Assembly: GCA_018303925.1 (NCBI GenBank)
Contig: JAGVXF010000007.1
Span: 24,694 to 56,774 of the forward strand
Direction of reading: 5' to 3'
DNA: 32,081 bases
Source of the DNA: Candidatus Pacearchaeota archaeon
GTDB taxonomy: Archaea > Nanobdellota > Nanobdellia > Pacearchaeales > GW2011-AR1
The stretch's first letter is position 1; the number at the start of each line of letters is the position of its first letter. Positions 1 to 9,150 of this stretch are shown here, piece by piece. A model generated the notes under the pieces. The model searched no databases and was not told where the DNA came from. It saw only the letters and a program-made list of their open reading frames with translations. The position numbers were made by a program, and so were the translations under genes.

Positions 1-74
1 TGGGGAGAATTTAACTCCCTAGGCAAAGTTTTACTTTGACTCCGCAACTTTTGTGAGGACAGGGTGTTAAAAAA

Positions 75-178
75 TGGCTCTGGGGAGAATTTAACTCCCG
101 ACCTCGGCCTCGCCCGGTAATTCGTATTTCTACGAAGAACTCATGAGAGCCGCGCTCTTAACACTGAGCTACAGAGCC
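75..178 (-). tRNA. tRNA with CAT anticodon (elongator Met or Ile2), with a predicted ~31-nt intron (about 111-141)
   Basis: Reverse complement folds as acceptor GGCTCTG/CAGAGCC, D-arm GCTC..GAGC, anticodon stem CGGCT/GGCCG with loop CTCATG^A, T-arm GGGAG-TTAAATT-CTCCC. An insert after position 37 contains the hairpin TTCGTA-GAAA-TACGAA. CCA is not encoded. Confidence 0.9.
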
Positions 179-247
179 AAATATCTGATTTATTCAGAAT
201 AAGTTTACTAAAAAAAAGTAGTTTAAAAGGATTATTAAAAGGTAGGA

Positions 248-454
248 TTACTTAACTTCAAGCTTTTCGGATTCCTTCTTTTTTTGTTTTATGAATCTTG
301 AAAGATACCCTGCCATTTTGTTTCTCATTTTCTTTGAAGGCATTTCGCTTCCAAGAATCTTTTTATTTTTTTCAAATTCACCGTGAAATTCTATTCCATT
401 CGCCATCAATTCATGTGACGCTCTTTTGACTTGTTTTGATTTTATTTTTCCCAT
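248..454 (-). CDS. rps17e: 30S ribosomal protein S17e
   Basis: MGKIKSKQVKRASHELM...FEKNKKILGSEMPSKKMRNKMAGYLSRFIKQ matches the S17e pattern; start moved to MGKIKS. Confidence 0.9.
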   Translation of the reverse strand: MGKIKSKQVKRASHELMANGIEFHGEFEKNKKILGSEMPSKKMRNKMAGYLSRFIKQKKKESEKLEVK

Positions 455-491
455 TCTTATCAATATTGCACCTCTTTTTTAAATCTTGTGA

Positions 492-1376
492 TTAGCCTAT
501 TTTTTCAATAGAATTCATTTTTTTTGCGGCTTCAAGCAGGTTTTTTGTTTTCTTTGGGATTTCTCCCATTGAAAGAATTGTGTATTTCAAACTTTCTTCT
601 TCTGATTTTTTATAAGCATTCAATATATCCTTTTCTGTGATTCTTCTTTTGTTATAAGCAATGACAAGTTTTTCTTCACTATTGTCTTTTATTTTTAAAA
701 TTAAATCTTTTTTATTGAAACTGATTATATCTGTTATCTCAAAACCTTTATTCAGAAGATACTCTTTTACTTTATTAAAGAATTTTTCGTCATTTTGGTT
801 GTTTTGTTTTTTTGCTTTTGTCTCTCTTTTTGCCGGTTTCTTTTTCTGAAGGGGTTTGTCTTTTGGCTTTTCTCTCTTAGTTTCCTCTTCGATATTTTCG
901 TGCTCTTTGATGCTTTCCTTAACTTTTGGCTCTTTAGGGAATTTTTTAAGATCCGCTTCGTAATCTTTTTCCTCTTCAAGAAAGTATCTCCATATCAACT
1001 TTCCATTCTTTTCAAAAGGGTTTGCAAAATCTTTCATTGTTCTCAGAGCAATTTTTATTGCGGGTTCTTGTTTTGAGTCCTCAAGAAATTTTTTGTTTTT
1101 TAAAAGAATCAAAGCCTCGCGCTCTTTTCCCCCGAGGTAATCTATGAATTTTTCGATTCCTTTTTCATTTCCAGGGATAAAATAGACTGGGCTTGTTCCC
1201 ACCTTCATATTTGAGACTTTTATTTTTTGGTGAGAAATTAGTTCAGAAAGAAAAGCAGAAGTGAAAATCATATCCATTCCGGCATCTTTTGCAATGTGAA
1301 CAGGGAGGCTCGCCCCGTTTTTCTCAAGAAACTTTATAATTTTTTCTTTTATGAAATTTGCGTCATTTATGGGCAT
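492..1376 (-). CDS. hypothetical protein: helical N-terminus (possible winged helix), Lys-rich linker, C-terminal alpha/beta domain
   Basis: ORF of 294 aa; Lys/Glu-rich low-complexity linker. Confidence 0.6.
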   Translation of the reverse strand: MPINDANFIKEKIIKFLEKNGASLPVHIAKDAGMDMIFTSAFLSELISHQKIKVSNMKVGTSPVYFIPGNEKGIEKFIDYLGGKEREALILLKNKKFLEDSKQEPAIKIALRTMKDFANPFEKNGKLIWRYFLEEEKDYEADLKKFPKEPKVKESIKEHENIEEETKREKPKDKPLQKKKPAKRETKAKKQNNQNDEKFFNKVKEYLLNKGFEITDIISFNKKDLILKIKDNSEEKLVIAYNKRRITEKDILNAYKKSEEESLKYTILSMGEIPKKTKNLLEAAKKMNSIEKIG

Positions 1377-1424
1377 AAAAGAAATAAAATAAGTTTAATT
1401 ATAAATGTTTTTAAAGTTTTAGTT

Positions 1425-1952
1425 TTAAACTTTCTTCCAATTAACTTCATAATAAATGGCGTTTCCCTCATCGTCATTTACCGCAAGGAGGACTTGTTTT
1501 TTGGTCGAATTAGCAACCCTATTTTTTAAAATGAACTCTTGCCATTTTATTTTCTCAGAGGAGTTTATGCAAGAGAGGAGCCAGGTTGAATGCGCCCTGC
1601 CCGGTTTTTTGCCTTTTTCATAAACAGAAAAATCAGCACCATATTTTGATCCGGATTTAAGGATAAATCCTTTTTCCCTTAAATTTTTATAAACTTTGTA
1701 CTTTTCCAGGAATCTTTTATCTATTTTTGTAAATTTTGAGAGTATCTCGCTTTCACTAAGAAATTTTTTTCCTGAATAAACTTTCATTCCTTTGTATCTA
1801 AATAAAAAAAATCCTTCGCAAAAAGAATATGAAATTTTTTCATTTGATTTTTCGCCGTAAAAGTTTTCTCTTGAGAGGGTATAAGCTTTTTTGGAATTAC
1901 TTGAAAGTAAGTTTCCTATCAGGCGAGCCGCAAATTCTTCTTTTTTATCCAT
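1425..1952 (-). CDS. endA: tRNA-splicing endonuclease (archaeal EndA family)
   Basis: YKVYKNLREKGFILKSGSKYGADFSVYEKGKKPGRAHSTWLL...STKKQVLLAVND contains the conserved catalytic Tyr/His/Lys context. Confidence 0.92.
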   Translation of the reverse strand: MDKKEEFAARLIGNLLSSNSKKAYTLSRENFYGEKSNEKISYSFCEGFFLFRYKGMKVYSGKKFLSESEILSKFTKIDKRFLEKYKVYKNLREKGFILKSGSKYGADFSVYEKGKKPGRAHSTWLLSCINSSEKIKWQEFILKNRVANSTKKQVLLAVNDDEGNAIYYEVNWKKV

Positions 1953-2091
1953 TTCTTTTAGTGTAAAACAGAATATTTAAAATCTTTTGATTTTGAAAAA
2001 CGAAAAATTATTCTGGCAGAGCCGGACGAAAGTAGGAATTTTAAATTTTTCACATCAAAAATCTATTAAACTCCTTTTCTTTTAGTTTTGT

Positions 2092-4554
2092 ATGGATGAA
2101 TTTAATTTTTCTAAGATTGAGAAAAAATGGCAGAAAAGGTGGGAGAAAGAAAAAACTTTTGAGGTTAAGGAAGACCCAAAAAAGAAAAAATTTTACTCTC
2201 TTGAAATGTTTCCCTATCCTTCTGGTTCGGGTCTTCATATGGGTCACGCCCTAAATTACACTATTGGGGACATTTTTGCACGTTTTAAAATTATGAATGG
2301 ATTTAATGTCCTGCATCCAATGGGATATGATGCCTTGGGGCTTCCTGCTGAAAATGCCGCAATAAAAGCCGGAACACCTCCTCAGGACTATACAAAAAAT
2401 TCAACAAAATCATTTACTTCCCAAATGAAATCTTTAGGATTCAGCTATGATTGGTCAAGATTGCTTGACACATCAGATCCCGGCTATTATAGGTGGGATC
2501 AATGGATATTTTTGAAGATGCTTGAAGCAGGACTTGCCTATCAGAAAGAGTCTTTAGTTAACTGGTGTCCTGATTGCAGAACAGTTTTAGCAAATGAGCA
2601 GGTTCATGATGGAAAATGCTGGAGGCATGAAGGCACGCATGTTAAAATGAAATTGCTTAAGCAGTGGTTTTTGAAAATCACAGATTATGCTGATGAGCTT
2701 CTTGATAAAATTGATGACCTTGACTGGCCCGAAAAAACGAAACAGATGCAAAAGCACTGGATTGGAAAAAGATATGGAACTGAAATTGATTTTTTGATTA
2801 ACGGCAAGAAATGGCCTGTTTTTACGACGAGGCCGGATACAGTTTATGGGGTGACTTTTGTTGTGGTGTCACCTTATCATGGGAAGTTGAATAATCTCGT
2901 CACAAAAGAGCACAGGAAGGAAGTTGATGAGTTTTTAAAAAAATTAAAGAGTATTTCTGAAAAAGAGATAGTTCTCCTTGAAAAAGAGGGAGTTTTTACC
3001 GGATCTTATGCAATTAATCCCCTGACAAAAGAAAAAGTTCCAATTTATATTGGGAATTTTGTTGTTGCGGATTATGGTAGCGGGATGGTAATGGCTGTTC
3101 CGGCACATGACCAGAGAGATTATGAGTTTGCAAAGAAATACAGAATAAAAATAAAAATTGTAATTGACCCTGTTGATTTTGAACTCAATGAAAAAAATTT
3201 GGCTGAGGCATATGTTGGCGATGGAACTCTTGTTAATTCAGGAGAATTTAATCATTTGGAGAATAATAAGGCAAAGGAAGTGATTGGTGAATTTTTAACT
3301 AAAAAAGATCTTGGAAGAAAGTCTGTTCAGTTCAGGCTTAAAGACTGGGGAATTTCAAGACAAAGGTATTGGGGGACTCCAATTCCAGTAATACATTGTG
3401 AAAAATGCGGGGCTGTTCCTGTTTCCGAAAAAGATCTGCCGGTTAAACTTCCAAGGGAGGTTAAATTTGGAGAGGGGAATCCGCTTCTCACAAACAAAAA
3501 GTGGATTAATGTAGTTTGCCCAAAATGCGGAGGTAAAGGACATAGAGAAACAGATACTATGGACACTTTTGCAAACTCATCATGGTATTTTTTAAGATAT
3601 TGCGACCCAAAAAACAATAAAAAAATTTTTGATGAAAAGAAGATTCAATACTGGTCTCCAGTTGATATTTATATTGGGGGAGCAGAGCATGCGTGCATGC
3701 ATCTGATTTATTCAAGATTTTATGTGAAATTTCTTAGAGACTTGGGGTTAATTGATTTTGATGAACCGGCAAAAAGACTATTTCATCAAGGGTTGATTCA
3801 TGGAGAAGACGGGGAAAAGATGAGCAAATCGAAAGGAAATGTTGTTGACCCTCTTTTAACATCAAAAAAATACGGAGTTGACTCTTTGAGGTTTTTTTTG
3901 GTCTCAGTTGCGTCACCGGATAAAGATTTTGACTGGAGTGAAAAAGGAATTCAGGGAAGTTATAGATTCATTAAAAAAATTTACCACTATTTTGAAGGTT
4001 TTAAATCAGGGGAGAATTCAAAAGAATTAGACTTTAATATGAATGAAGTAATAAGAGAAGTGAGTGAGGAAATTGAAAATTTTGATTACAGGAAAGCAAC
4101 TATAAGACTAAGGGAAATTTTTGAGACTATTTTAAAAGAGGGAAAAGTTAGAAAAAAAATTGCTGAAGACTTTTTGAAGCTACTTTCTCCATTTTGTCCC
4201 CACATCACTGAAGAACTTTGGGAAAAACTTGGGAGAAATGATTTAATCTCAATTTCAAAATGGCCTGAATATACTAAAATTCAGGTAGGAAAAAAAGCCG
4301 ATGAAGATATAAATAAAAAAATAATTAAAAATGTTTCTTTAGTTGTAAAGAAGTTTGAGGATCGGGGAGATAGAATATCAAAAATTCATCTTTATCTTGT
4401 GCCATCTGACTTTGAAGAGATAAACCCCGAAAAAATAAAAAAAGGAATTGGAAAAGAAGTTTTTGCTTATTCTGTTAGGGACAAAAAAAAGCATGATCCG
4501 GAAGGTCGATCCAAAAAGGCGAGACCGGGAATGCCGGGGATTTGGTTTGAATAA
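2092..4554 (+). CDS. leuS: leucyl-tRNA synthetase, bacterial-type
   Basis: FPYPSGSGLHMGHALNYTIGDI, YDALGLPAENAAIKAG, NWCPDCRTVLANEQV, GEDGEKMSKSKGN. Confidence 0.97.
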   Translation: MDEFNFSKIEKKWQKRWEKEKTFEVKEDPKKKKFYSLEMFPYPSGSGLHMGHALNYTIGDIFARFKIMNGFNVLHPMGYDALGLPAENAAIKAGTPPQDYTKNSTKSFTSQMKSLGFSYDWSRLLDTSDPGYYRWDQWIFLKMLEAGLAYQKESLVNWCPDCRTVLANEQVHDGKCWRHEGTHVKMKLLKQWFLKITDYADELLDKIDDLDWPEKTKQMQKHWIGKRYGTEIDFLINGKKWPVFTTRPDTVYGVTFVVVSPYHGKLNNLVTKEHRKEVDEFLKKLKSISEKEIVLLEKEGVFTGSYAINPLTKEKVPIYIGNFVVADYGSGMVMAVPAHDQRDYEFAKKYRIKIKIVIDPVDFELNEKNLAEAYVGDGTLVNSGEFNHLENNKAKEVIGEFLTKKDLGRKSVQFRLKDWGISRQRYWGTPIPVIHCEKCGAVPVSEKDLPVKLPREVKFGEGNPLLTNKKWINVVCPKCGGKGHRETDTMDTFANSSWYFLRYCDPKNNKKIFDEKKIQYWSPVDIYIGGAEHACMHLIYSRFYVKFLRDLGLIDFDEPAKRLFHQGLIHGEDGEKMSKSKGNVVDPLLTSKKYGVDSLRFFLVSVASPDKDFDWSEKGIQGSYRFIKKIYHYFEGFKSGENSKELDFNMNEVIREVSEEIENFDYRKATIRLREIFETILKEGKVRKKIAEDFLKLLSPFCPHITEELWEKLGRNDLISISKWPEYTKIQVGKKADEDINKKIIKNVSLVVKKFEDRGDRISKIHLYLVPSDFEEINPEKIKKGIGKEVFAYSVRDKKKHDPEGRSKKARPGMPGIWFE

Positions 4555-4590
4555 GCAACTTTCAAGATAAAGGGGTTATTTTTATTTAAA

Positions 4591-4733
4591 GACAGCAATT
4601 TAACCGCGAGGTTTGTTGTGAGTTCCAACTGAGCTGGTTTGGATTGTGACGGGGATCCTTTTAACGGGACTCGGTTCTTAGGGTACGCGCCGTAAGGCAC
4701 CGAAAAAGGATTTGCTTGCTTGCAAGAATAAAA
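4591..4733 (+). pseudogene. decayed DGR variable-repeat / variable-protein 3' remnant
   Basis: Frame reads DSNLTARFVVSSN*AGLDCDGDPFNGTRFLG, alignable to DNNSVVRFLAFEDRAFLYCDRYPSRRGGYLG of the intact target (23337-24020). The downstream 'gggtacgcgccgtaaggc...tttgct.gc..gcaag' is homologous to the VR 3' flank at 23994-24043. An in-frame TGA and an apparent 1-nt indel are present. Confidence 0.75.
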
Positions 4734-4766
4734 TAAATTTAAATACCCCCCTCCCTAAAAAATTCT

Positions 4767-5243
4767 ATGATTGACAAAAAAGAAATTCTGAAGGAACTGG
4801 AAAGCAAGTTTGCGCAGGTAAAAAAAGAACTTTCCATCAAACCGTCTTTTGAGGATCTTGAGAAGGAATTTGAATTAACAGATTTTATTTTGTCTGCAGG
4901 ATTTGTCTCTGAAAACTTTTCAAGACAATTGTCACAAAGAATTGTTGACCATTACAGAGACTGGCACGGATATCTTAATAATCTTCTTTTGCCAAACCCG
5001 TCTTTTCTTGCAGGTCAAACAGAAACAAAACTTTTCAATTCAGAGGAATACAGAAAAAGAATCTGGAGTCTTATTGTGCTTTCAATGAAATTTTCAAGTA
5101 TGCATTCTCTTATTGGTTTAAACCAGAACAAGAAAATGGAAACTGATTTTATAAATCATTCTTACAATATTTGGGTAAGTGAATTTAAACCCGGGATTGC
5201 TTCAATAATGGAAAAAGTGAGCGAAGGCTGGAATAAAAAGTGA
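4767..5243 (+). CDS. hypothetical helical protein, 158 aa
   Basis: ORF with an archaeal TATA-like tttaaata about 25 nt upstream. Confidence 0.65.
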   Translation: MIDKKEILKELESKFAQVKKELSIKPSFEDLEKEFELTDFILSAGFVSENFSRQLSQRIVDHYRDWHGYLNNLLLPNPSFLAGQTETKLFNSEEYRKRIWSLIVLSMKFSSMHSLIGLNQNKKMETDFINHSYNIWVSEFKPGIASIMEKVSEGWNKK

Positions 5244-5475
5244 TATTGAATTCTATTATTAGGTAAATTAGAGTGAGTTTAAAATTTCAGAAAGTGAAAT
5301 TCAAAATCCTCTTCTAATTAACATTTATTCTGGTAAGGTGAGTAAAGAACAAATTTGCATTTAACTATTTAGGCAGGTGAGCGATTAAAGTTTTTTTATG
5401 GGGGGAAAATTTACTTTCTATCCTTTATTTAGACTAAATAAGAACTTTTTTATATATATTTTCTTTTAATAAGAC

Positions 5476-6555
5476 ATGGATAAATTTCCCGAAAAAAAGG
5501 ATGGGTTACTCAGAAGACTTAATTTTTCAAAGGATATTTATTTTATTATTGGGATTATCGTTGTTCTTTTTTTAATCATTTTTTCACTCTCTTCAACCGA
5601 TTTAGAAGAGAAAGTGAGCAAATTTCTAAAATGTGGAGACGGAACTTTTTCTGGTTATTGCTCTTTATCTAAATCTTACTTTTGTGAAAATGAAACATTA
5701 ATTGAAAACTCCTCATTTTGCGGATGTCCCGAAAATTTCAGATCAAAAGAGAGATACTGCATTTCTGATTATGACAATTTGAGTTCCGAGGTTTATCTTG
5801 ATTATTTAATCTATGGAGTCAATAATTCACTGTATTTTAAATTCAGGGAGGATGTCCATCTCTACCTTTCAGGTCTTCCAAGATATAAGGTTTATCTGGC
5901 AGATGAAATTCCAAAGAGAAGCGACTTTAAATATAAGAAAATCGACGAGCCGATTCAGTCTTCTTTTTTGAAGCCTTTGGTCGTCGAGATAGAAAATCTT
6001 TACCCCGAATCAAAAGATATGCAGGCAAAGGTTGCTGTGAGCATAGTTCAGAATATTCCTTATAATGAATCAGAATTCACCTTATTTTTCGGGACAAAAA
6101 TCAGAATCTCTGCTTATCCCTATGAAATTCTGGGGAAAAATCAGGGTTCATGCGAAGAAAAATCTGAGCTTTTAGCTTATCTTTTAAAAGAGCTTGGGTT
6201 TGGGGTCACTTTATTTTATTATCCTAATGAAAACCATGAAGCAGTTGGAATAAAGTGCCCGATTGAAGAAAGTTATCTTGGAATGGGATATTGCTTTGTT
6301 GAGACAACGGTTCCGAGCCCGATTTCTTACAGTGAGGGAATATATCTTGGGCTTGGGGGAGCGGGGAAGTTGGAAAGTGAACCGGAAATTATTTTAATTA
6401 GTGATGGAATCTCGCTTTCAGAAAGTCTTGTCGACTATAAAGATGCGAAAGATCTTAAAAAACTTGTAGACAAAATCGGCAAAACAGGTTTGCTTAATTT
6501 TTTTGAAAAATCAAAAATGAATTATCTAAGGGAAAAATATGGGTTGGGTTATTGA
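5476..6555 (+). CDS. membrane-anchored transglutaminase-like (Cys-His) protein
   Basis: N-terminal TM segment IYFIIGIIVVLFLIIFSL, Cys-rich segment, then GSCEEKSELLAYLLKELGFGVTLFYYPNENHEAVGI (transglutaminase-like Cys and His motifs). Confidence 0.75.
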   Translation: MDKFPEKKDGLLRRLNFSKDIYFIIGIIVVLFLIIFSLSSTDLEEKVSKFLKCGDGTFSGYCSLSKSYFCENETLIENSSFCGCPENFRSKERYCISDYDNLSSEVYLDYLIYGVNNSLYFKFREDVHLYLSGLPRYKVYLADEIPKRSDFKYKKIDEPIQSSFLKPLVVEIENLYPESKDMQAKVAVSIVQNIPYNESEFTLFFGTKIRISAYPYEILGKNQGSCEEKSELLAYLLKELGFGVTLFYYPNENHEAVGIKCPIEESYLGMGYCFVETTVPSPISYSEGIYLGLGGAGKLESEPEIILISDGISLSESLVDYKDAKDLKKLVDKIGKTGLLNFFEKSKMNYLREKYGLGY

Positions 6556-6575
6556 GAGAAAGATAAGAGTAATTT

Positions 6576-8360
6576 TTATTCTAAAACCGCTTTGATTCTT
6601 CTCACTCCAGCACTTGAAGACTCTTCCTTGATAATCCTGAATTTTCCGATTTCTCCTATGTGTTTTACATGCGGTCCGGTGCATATCTCTTTACTGACAA
6701 AACCTTTTTTTTCTTTTTTATCGACGACCGTGTAAACTGAAACTCTTTTTGGATATTTTGCGCCAAATTCCGCCTGAGCTCCCGCTTTTATTGCATCACT
6801 AAGGTTCATTTTTTCAATTGTAACAATCAAATCTTTTTTTATTTTATCATTAATCCAGTCTTCAATTTTTTTCTTTTCTCCATCTGTTAATTTTCTTTCA
6901 TAATTAAAATCGAACCTCAGTCTTTCAGGGGTTATGTTTGAACCTCTTTGAGTGATATTTTTGTCTTTTAAAATTTGCCTTAATGCTTCATTTAGAAGAT
7001 GGGTTGCAGTATGAAGGCATGTTGTGGCAGCAGAATTATTAATAAGACCTGATTTGAATTTTCCAGCAGAGGCGGTTTTTGACAATTTCTGGTGTTTTTG
7101 AAATTCTTTATAAAAAGATTTTTCATCCACACTAGACCCCTTTTCAGTTGCAAGCTCTTTTGTCAGCTCAATTGGAAACCCATATGACTGGTAGAGAAGA
7201 AAGGCATCTTTACCTGAGATGGTTTCATTTATTGACATTTTTTTTACTTCTTTTATTCCTTTTTCCAGGGTTTTTTCAAACTTACTCTCTTCATCCTCCA
7301 ATATTTTTAATATTTTTTTCTTATTATCTTTTAATTCATTATAATCATCATAAATTTCAAAAACAGGCTCTGCAATTTTTCCTGTAAATTTTTTAAGCTC
7401 TAATTTTTTTCCATATATAATTGCTCTTCTTACCAATTTTCTTAATACATACCCTCTTTCCTTGTTTCCAGGTATGACCCCGTCTGAAATTATGAAAACC
7501 GCGGCTTTTATATGGTCTGCAATTATCCTCATTTCTTTTTTATGCTCTTCGTATTTTTTTCCTGAAATTTTTTCTATTTTTTCTATAAGAGATTTCCACA
7601 TTTCTGATTCATAATTATCTTCAAAGCCATTTAAGATGGCAATTGTTCTTTCGACGCCCATTCCGGTATCAACATTTTTTTGTTTTGCTTCGATGTATCT
7701 TCCGTCTTGTTCTTTTGTGTATTCCATAAAAACATCATTCCATATTTCTACCCAATTATACCCCTCCGCTGCTAAAGTAGAATCATTGGGATTAAACTTT
7801 TCAGGCACTTTCTGAGACTTATTCTTCCAGTAAAACATTTCTGTGTCCGGTCCGCATGGGCCAGTCAACCCCGCGGGACCCCACCAATTATCTTCCCTTC
7901 CGAGGGGGGTAATTTTTTCTCCCATAATTTTTAATTTTTTCCATATTTCTTTTGATTTTGTGTCTGCAGAAGCAATTTTATCGCCGGAAAAAATTGTAAC
8001 TGCTAGCTTCTCTTTTGGTATTTTAAGTTCTTTTGTCAGGAATTCGAATGAATATCCAATTGCCTCTTTTTTCCAGTAATCTCCAAGAGACCAGTTCCCA
8101 AGCATTTCAAAAAAAGTGTGGTGAAATGAGTCACCCACTTCCTTGATATCGCCAGTTCTTATGCATCTTTGAATTCCTGTTAATCTTTTGCCAAGTGGGT
8201 GTTTTTGCCCAAGAAGGTATGGGACCAGAGGATGCATGCCTGCTGTTGTGAAAAGAACCGTGGGGTCATTTTCAGGAATGAGTGAATTATTGGGAATTTT
8301 TTTGTGCCCTTTAGATTCAAAAAATTCAATATATTTTTTTATGAGTTCTTTTCGGTTCAT
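6576..8360 (-). CDS. alaS: alanyl-tRNA synthetase, bacterial/CPR-like, without the C-Ala domain
   Basis: RKELIKKYIEFFESKGHKKIPNNSLIPENDPTVLFTTAGMHPLVPYLLG; TGDIKEVGDSFHHTFFEMLGNWSLGDYWKKEAI; editing HTATH and CTGPH; ends at 594 aa. Confidence 0.96.
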   Translation of the reverse strand: MNRKELIKKYIEFFESKGHKKIPNNSLIPENDPTVLFTTAGMHPLVPYLLGQKHPLGKRLTGIQRCIRTGDIKEVGDSFHHTFFEMLGNWSLGDYWKKEAIGYSFEFLTKELKIPKEKLAVTIFSGDKIASADTKSKEIWKKLKIMGEKITPLGREDNWWGPAGLTGPCGPDTEMFYWKNKSQKVPEKFNPNDSTLAAEGYNWVEIWNDVFMEYTKEQDGRYIEAKQKNVDTGMGVERTIAILNGFEDNYESEMWKSLIEKIEKISGKKYEEHKKEMRIIADHIKAAVFIISDGVIPGNKERGYVLRKLVRRAIIYGKKLELKKFTGKIAEPVFEIYDDYNELKDNKKKILKILEDEESKFEKTLEKGIKEVKKMSINETISGKDAFLLYQSYGFPIELTKELATEKGSSVDEKSFYKEFQKHQKLSKTASAGKFKSGLINNSAATTCLHTATHLLNEALRQILKDKNITQRGSNITPERLRFDFNYERKLTDGEKKKIEDWINDKIKKDLIVTIEKMNLSDAIKAGAQAEFGAKYPKRVSVYTVVDKKEKKGFVSKEICTGPHVKHIGEIGKFRIIKEESSSAGVRRIKAVLE

Positions 8361-8751
8361 GATTAACCAAGAAGGAGAGTTGTTTTAAATTTTTGGATTG
8401 GAGAAAAATTAATAAATTTTATTAACCTTTAAAATACATGGAAAATAAATATTATGTTATATCCTGAACTGGAGAATTTCATGATTTTTTTGAAGGAAAG
8501 CAAGCTAATGAAACAGATGTTAAGAAAAAGATTTTTTTGAAGAATTTAGAGAAGAAATTAATGAAGTAACTTTATTATTTTTGATTTATCAATTAATCCT
8601 GAAAATCCCGCTTTTTTTCAAGTTTCTTTTGTAATAATTTTCAATTTCTTTTTTGGAATTTTCTAATATTAAAATTTTTTCCATCCCAATTTCAAAAAAA
8701 TTTGCAATTTATAAAAATTTATGGGATTTAGGGGTGAATTTTTCCAGAAAC

Positions 8752-9150
8752 TCAATGTTCCAGTTTGTTCAATTTTTCCTGTATTTCGCGAAGCTGGTCA
8801 TCAATTGTTCCTTCGCTTTTTAACAAATCAATCTGGATTTCCTTTTCCTTATTTTCAATTTCGTTAACAGGCTGCTCTTTTTGAAGAATTTTTGGAATTT
8901 TCAATGCCGGAAAAAGGTTTTGAAGTTTTGTCAAATTTCCTTTAATTTCTGAAAACTTTTTTATTATTAACTGTTTCTTTCCGAGCTCTTCAAGTCTCAA
9001 TTTTTTATACCCGGAAATGTTTTTTGAAATTTTTAGCAGGCTTATTTCAGAGTTTAAGAGGTCTTTTTTTCCGGTTATAGACTCATATTCATCAAGTTTT
9101 ATGTGGAGAGGGTTTCCCGGATTAATTTTTTGAGAATTTTTTTTTTTCAT
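8752..9150 (-). CDS. hypothetical coiled-coil protein
   Basis: 132-aa ORF starting next to the stop of the 9151-9720 ORF (apparent operon). Confidence 0.6.
   Translation of the reverse strand: MKKKNSQKINPGNPLHIKLDEYESITGKKDLLNSEISLLKISKNISGYKKLRLEELGKKQLIIKKFSEIKGNLTKLQNLFPALKIPKILQKEQPVNEIENKEKEIQIDLLKSEGTIDDQLREIQEKLNKLEH

Noticed and set aside
661-1076. Plus-strand ORFs at 661-849 and 795-1076
   Set aside because: Antisense to the 492-1376 gene; Phe/Leu-rich translations are the complement of Lys/Glu-rich coding sequence.
3327-3916. Minus-strand ORFs inside leuS (3327-3617, 3355-3543, 3734-3916)
   Set aside because: Fully antisense to a confidently identified gene, with no recognisable domain.
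4467-4700. 77-aa minus-strand ORF spanning the leuS end and the VR remnant
   Set aside because: Antisense to leuS and the remnant; the plus-strand VR-like reading is better supported by homology to 23337-24020.
8430-8600. Possible decayed small gene downstream of alaS
   Set aside because: Short fragments with stops in all readings and no recognisable homology; too weak to call a pseudogene.
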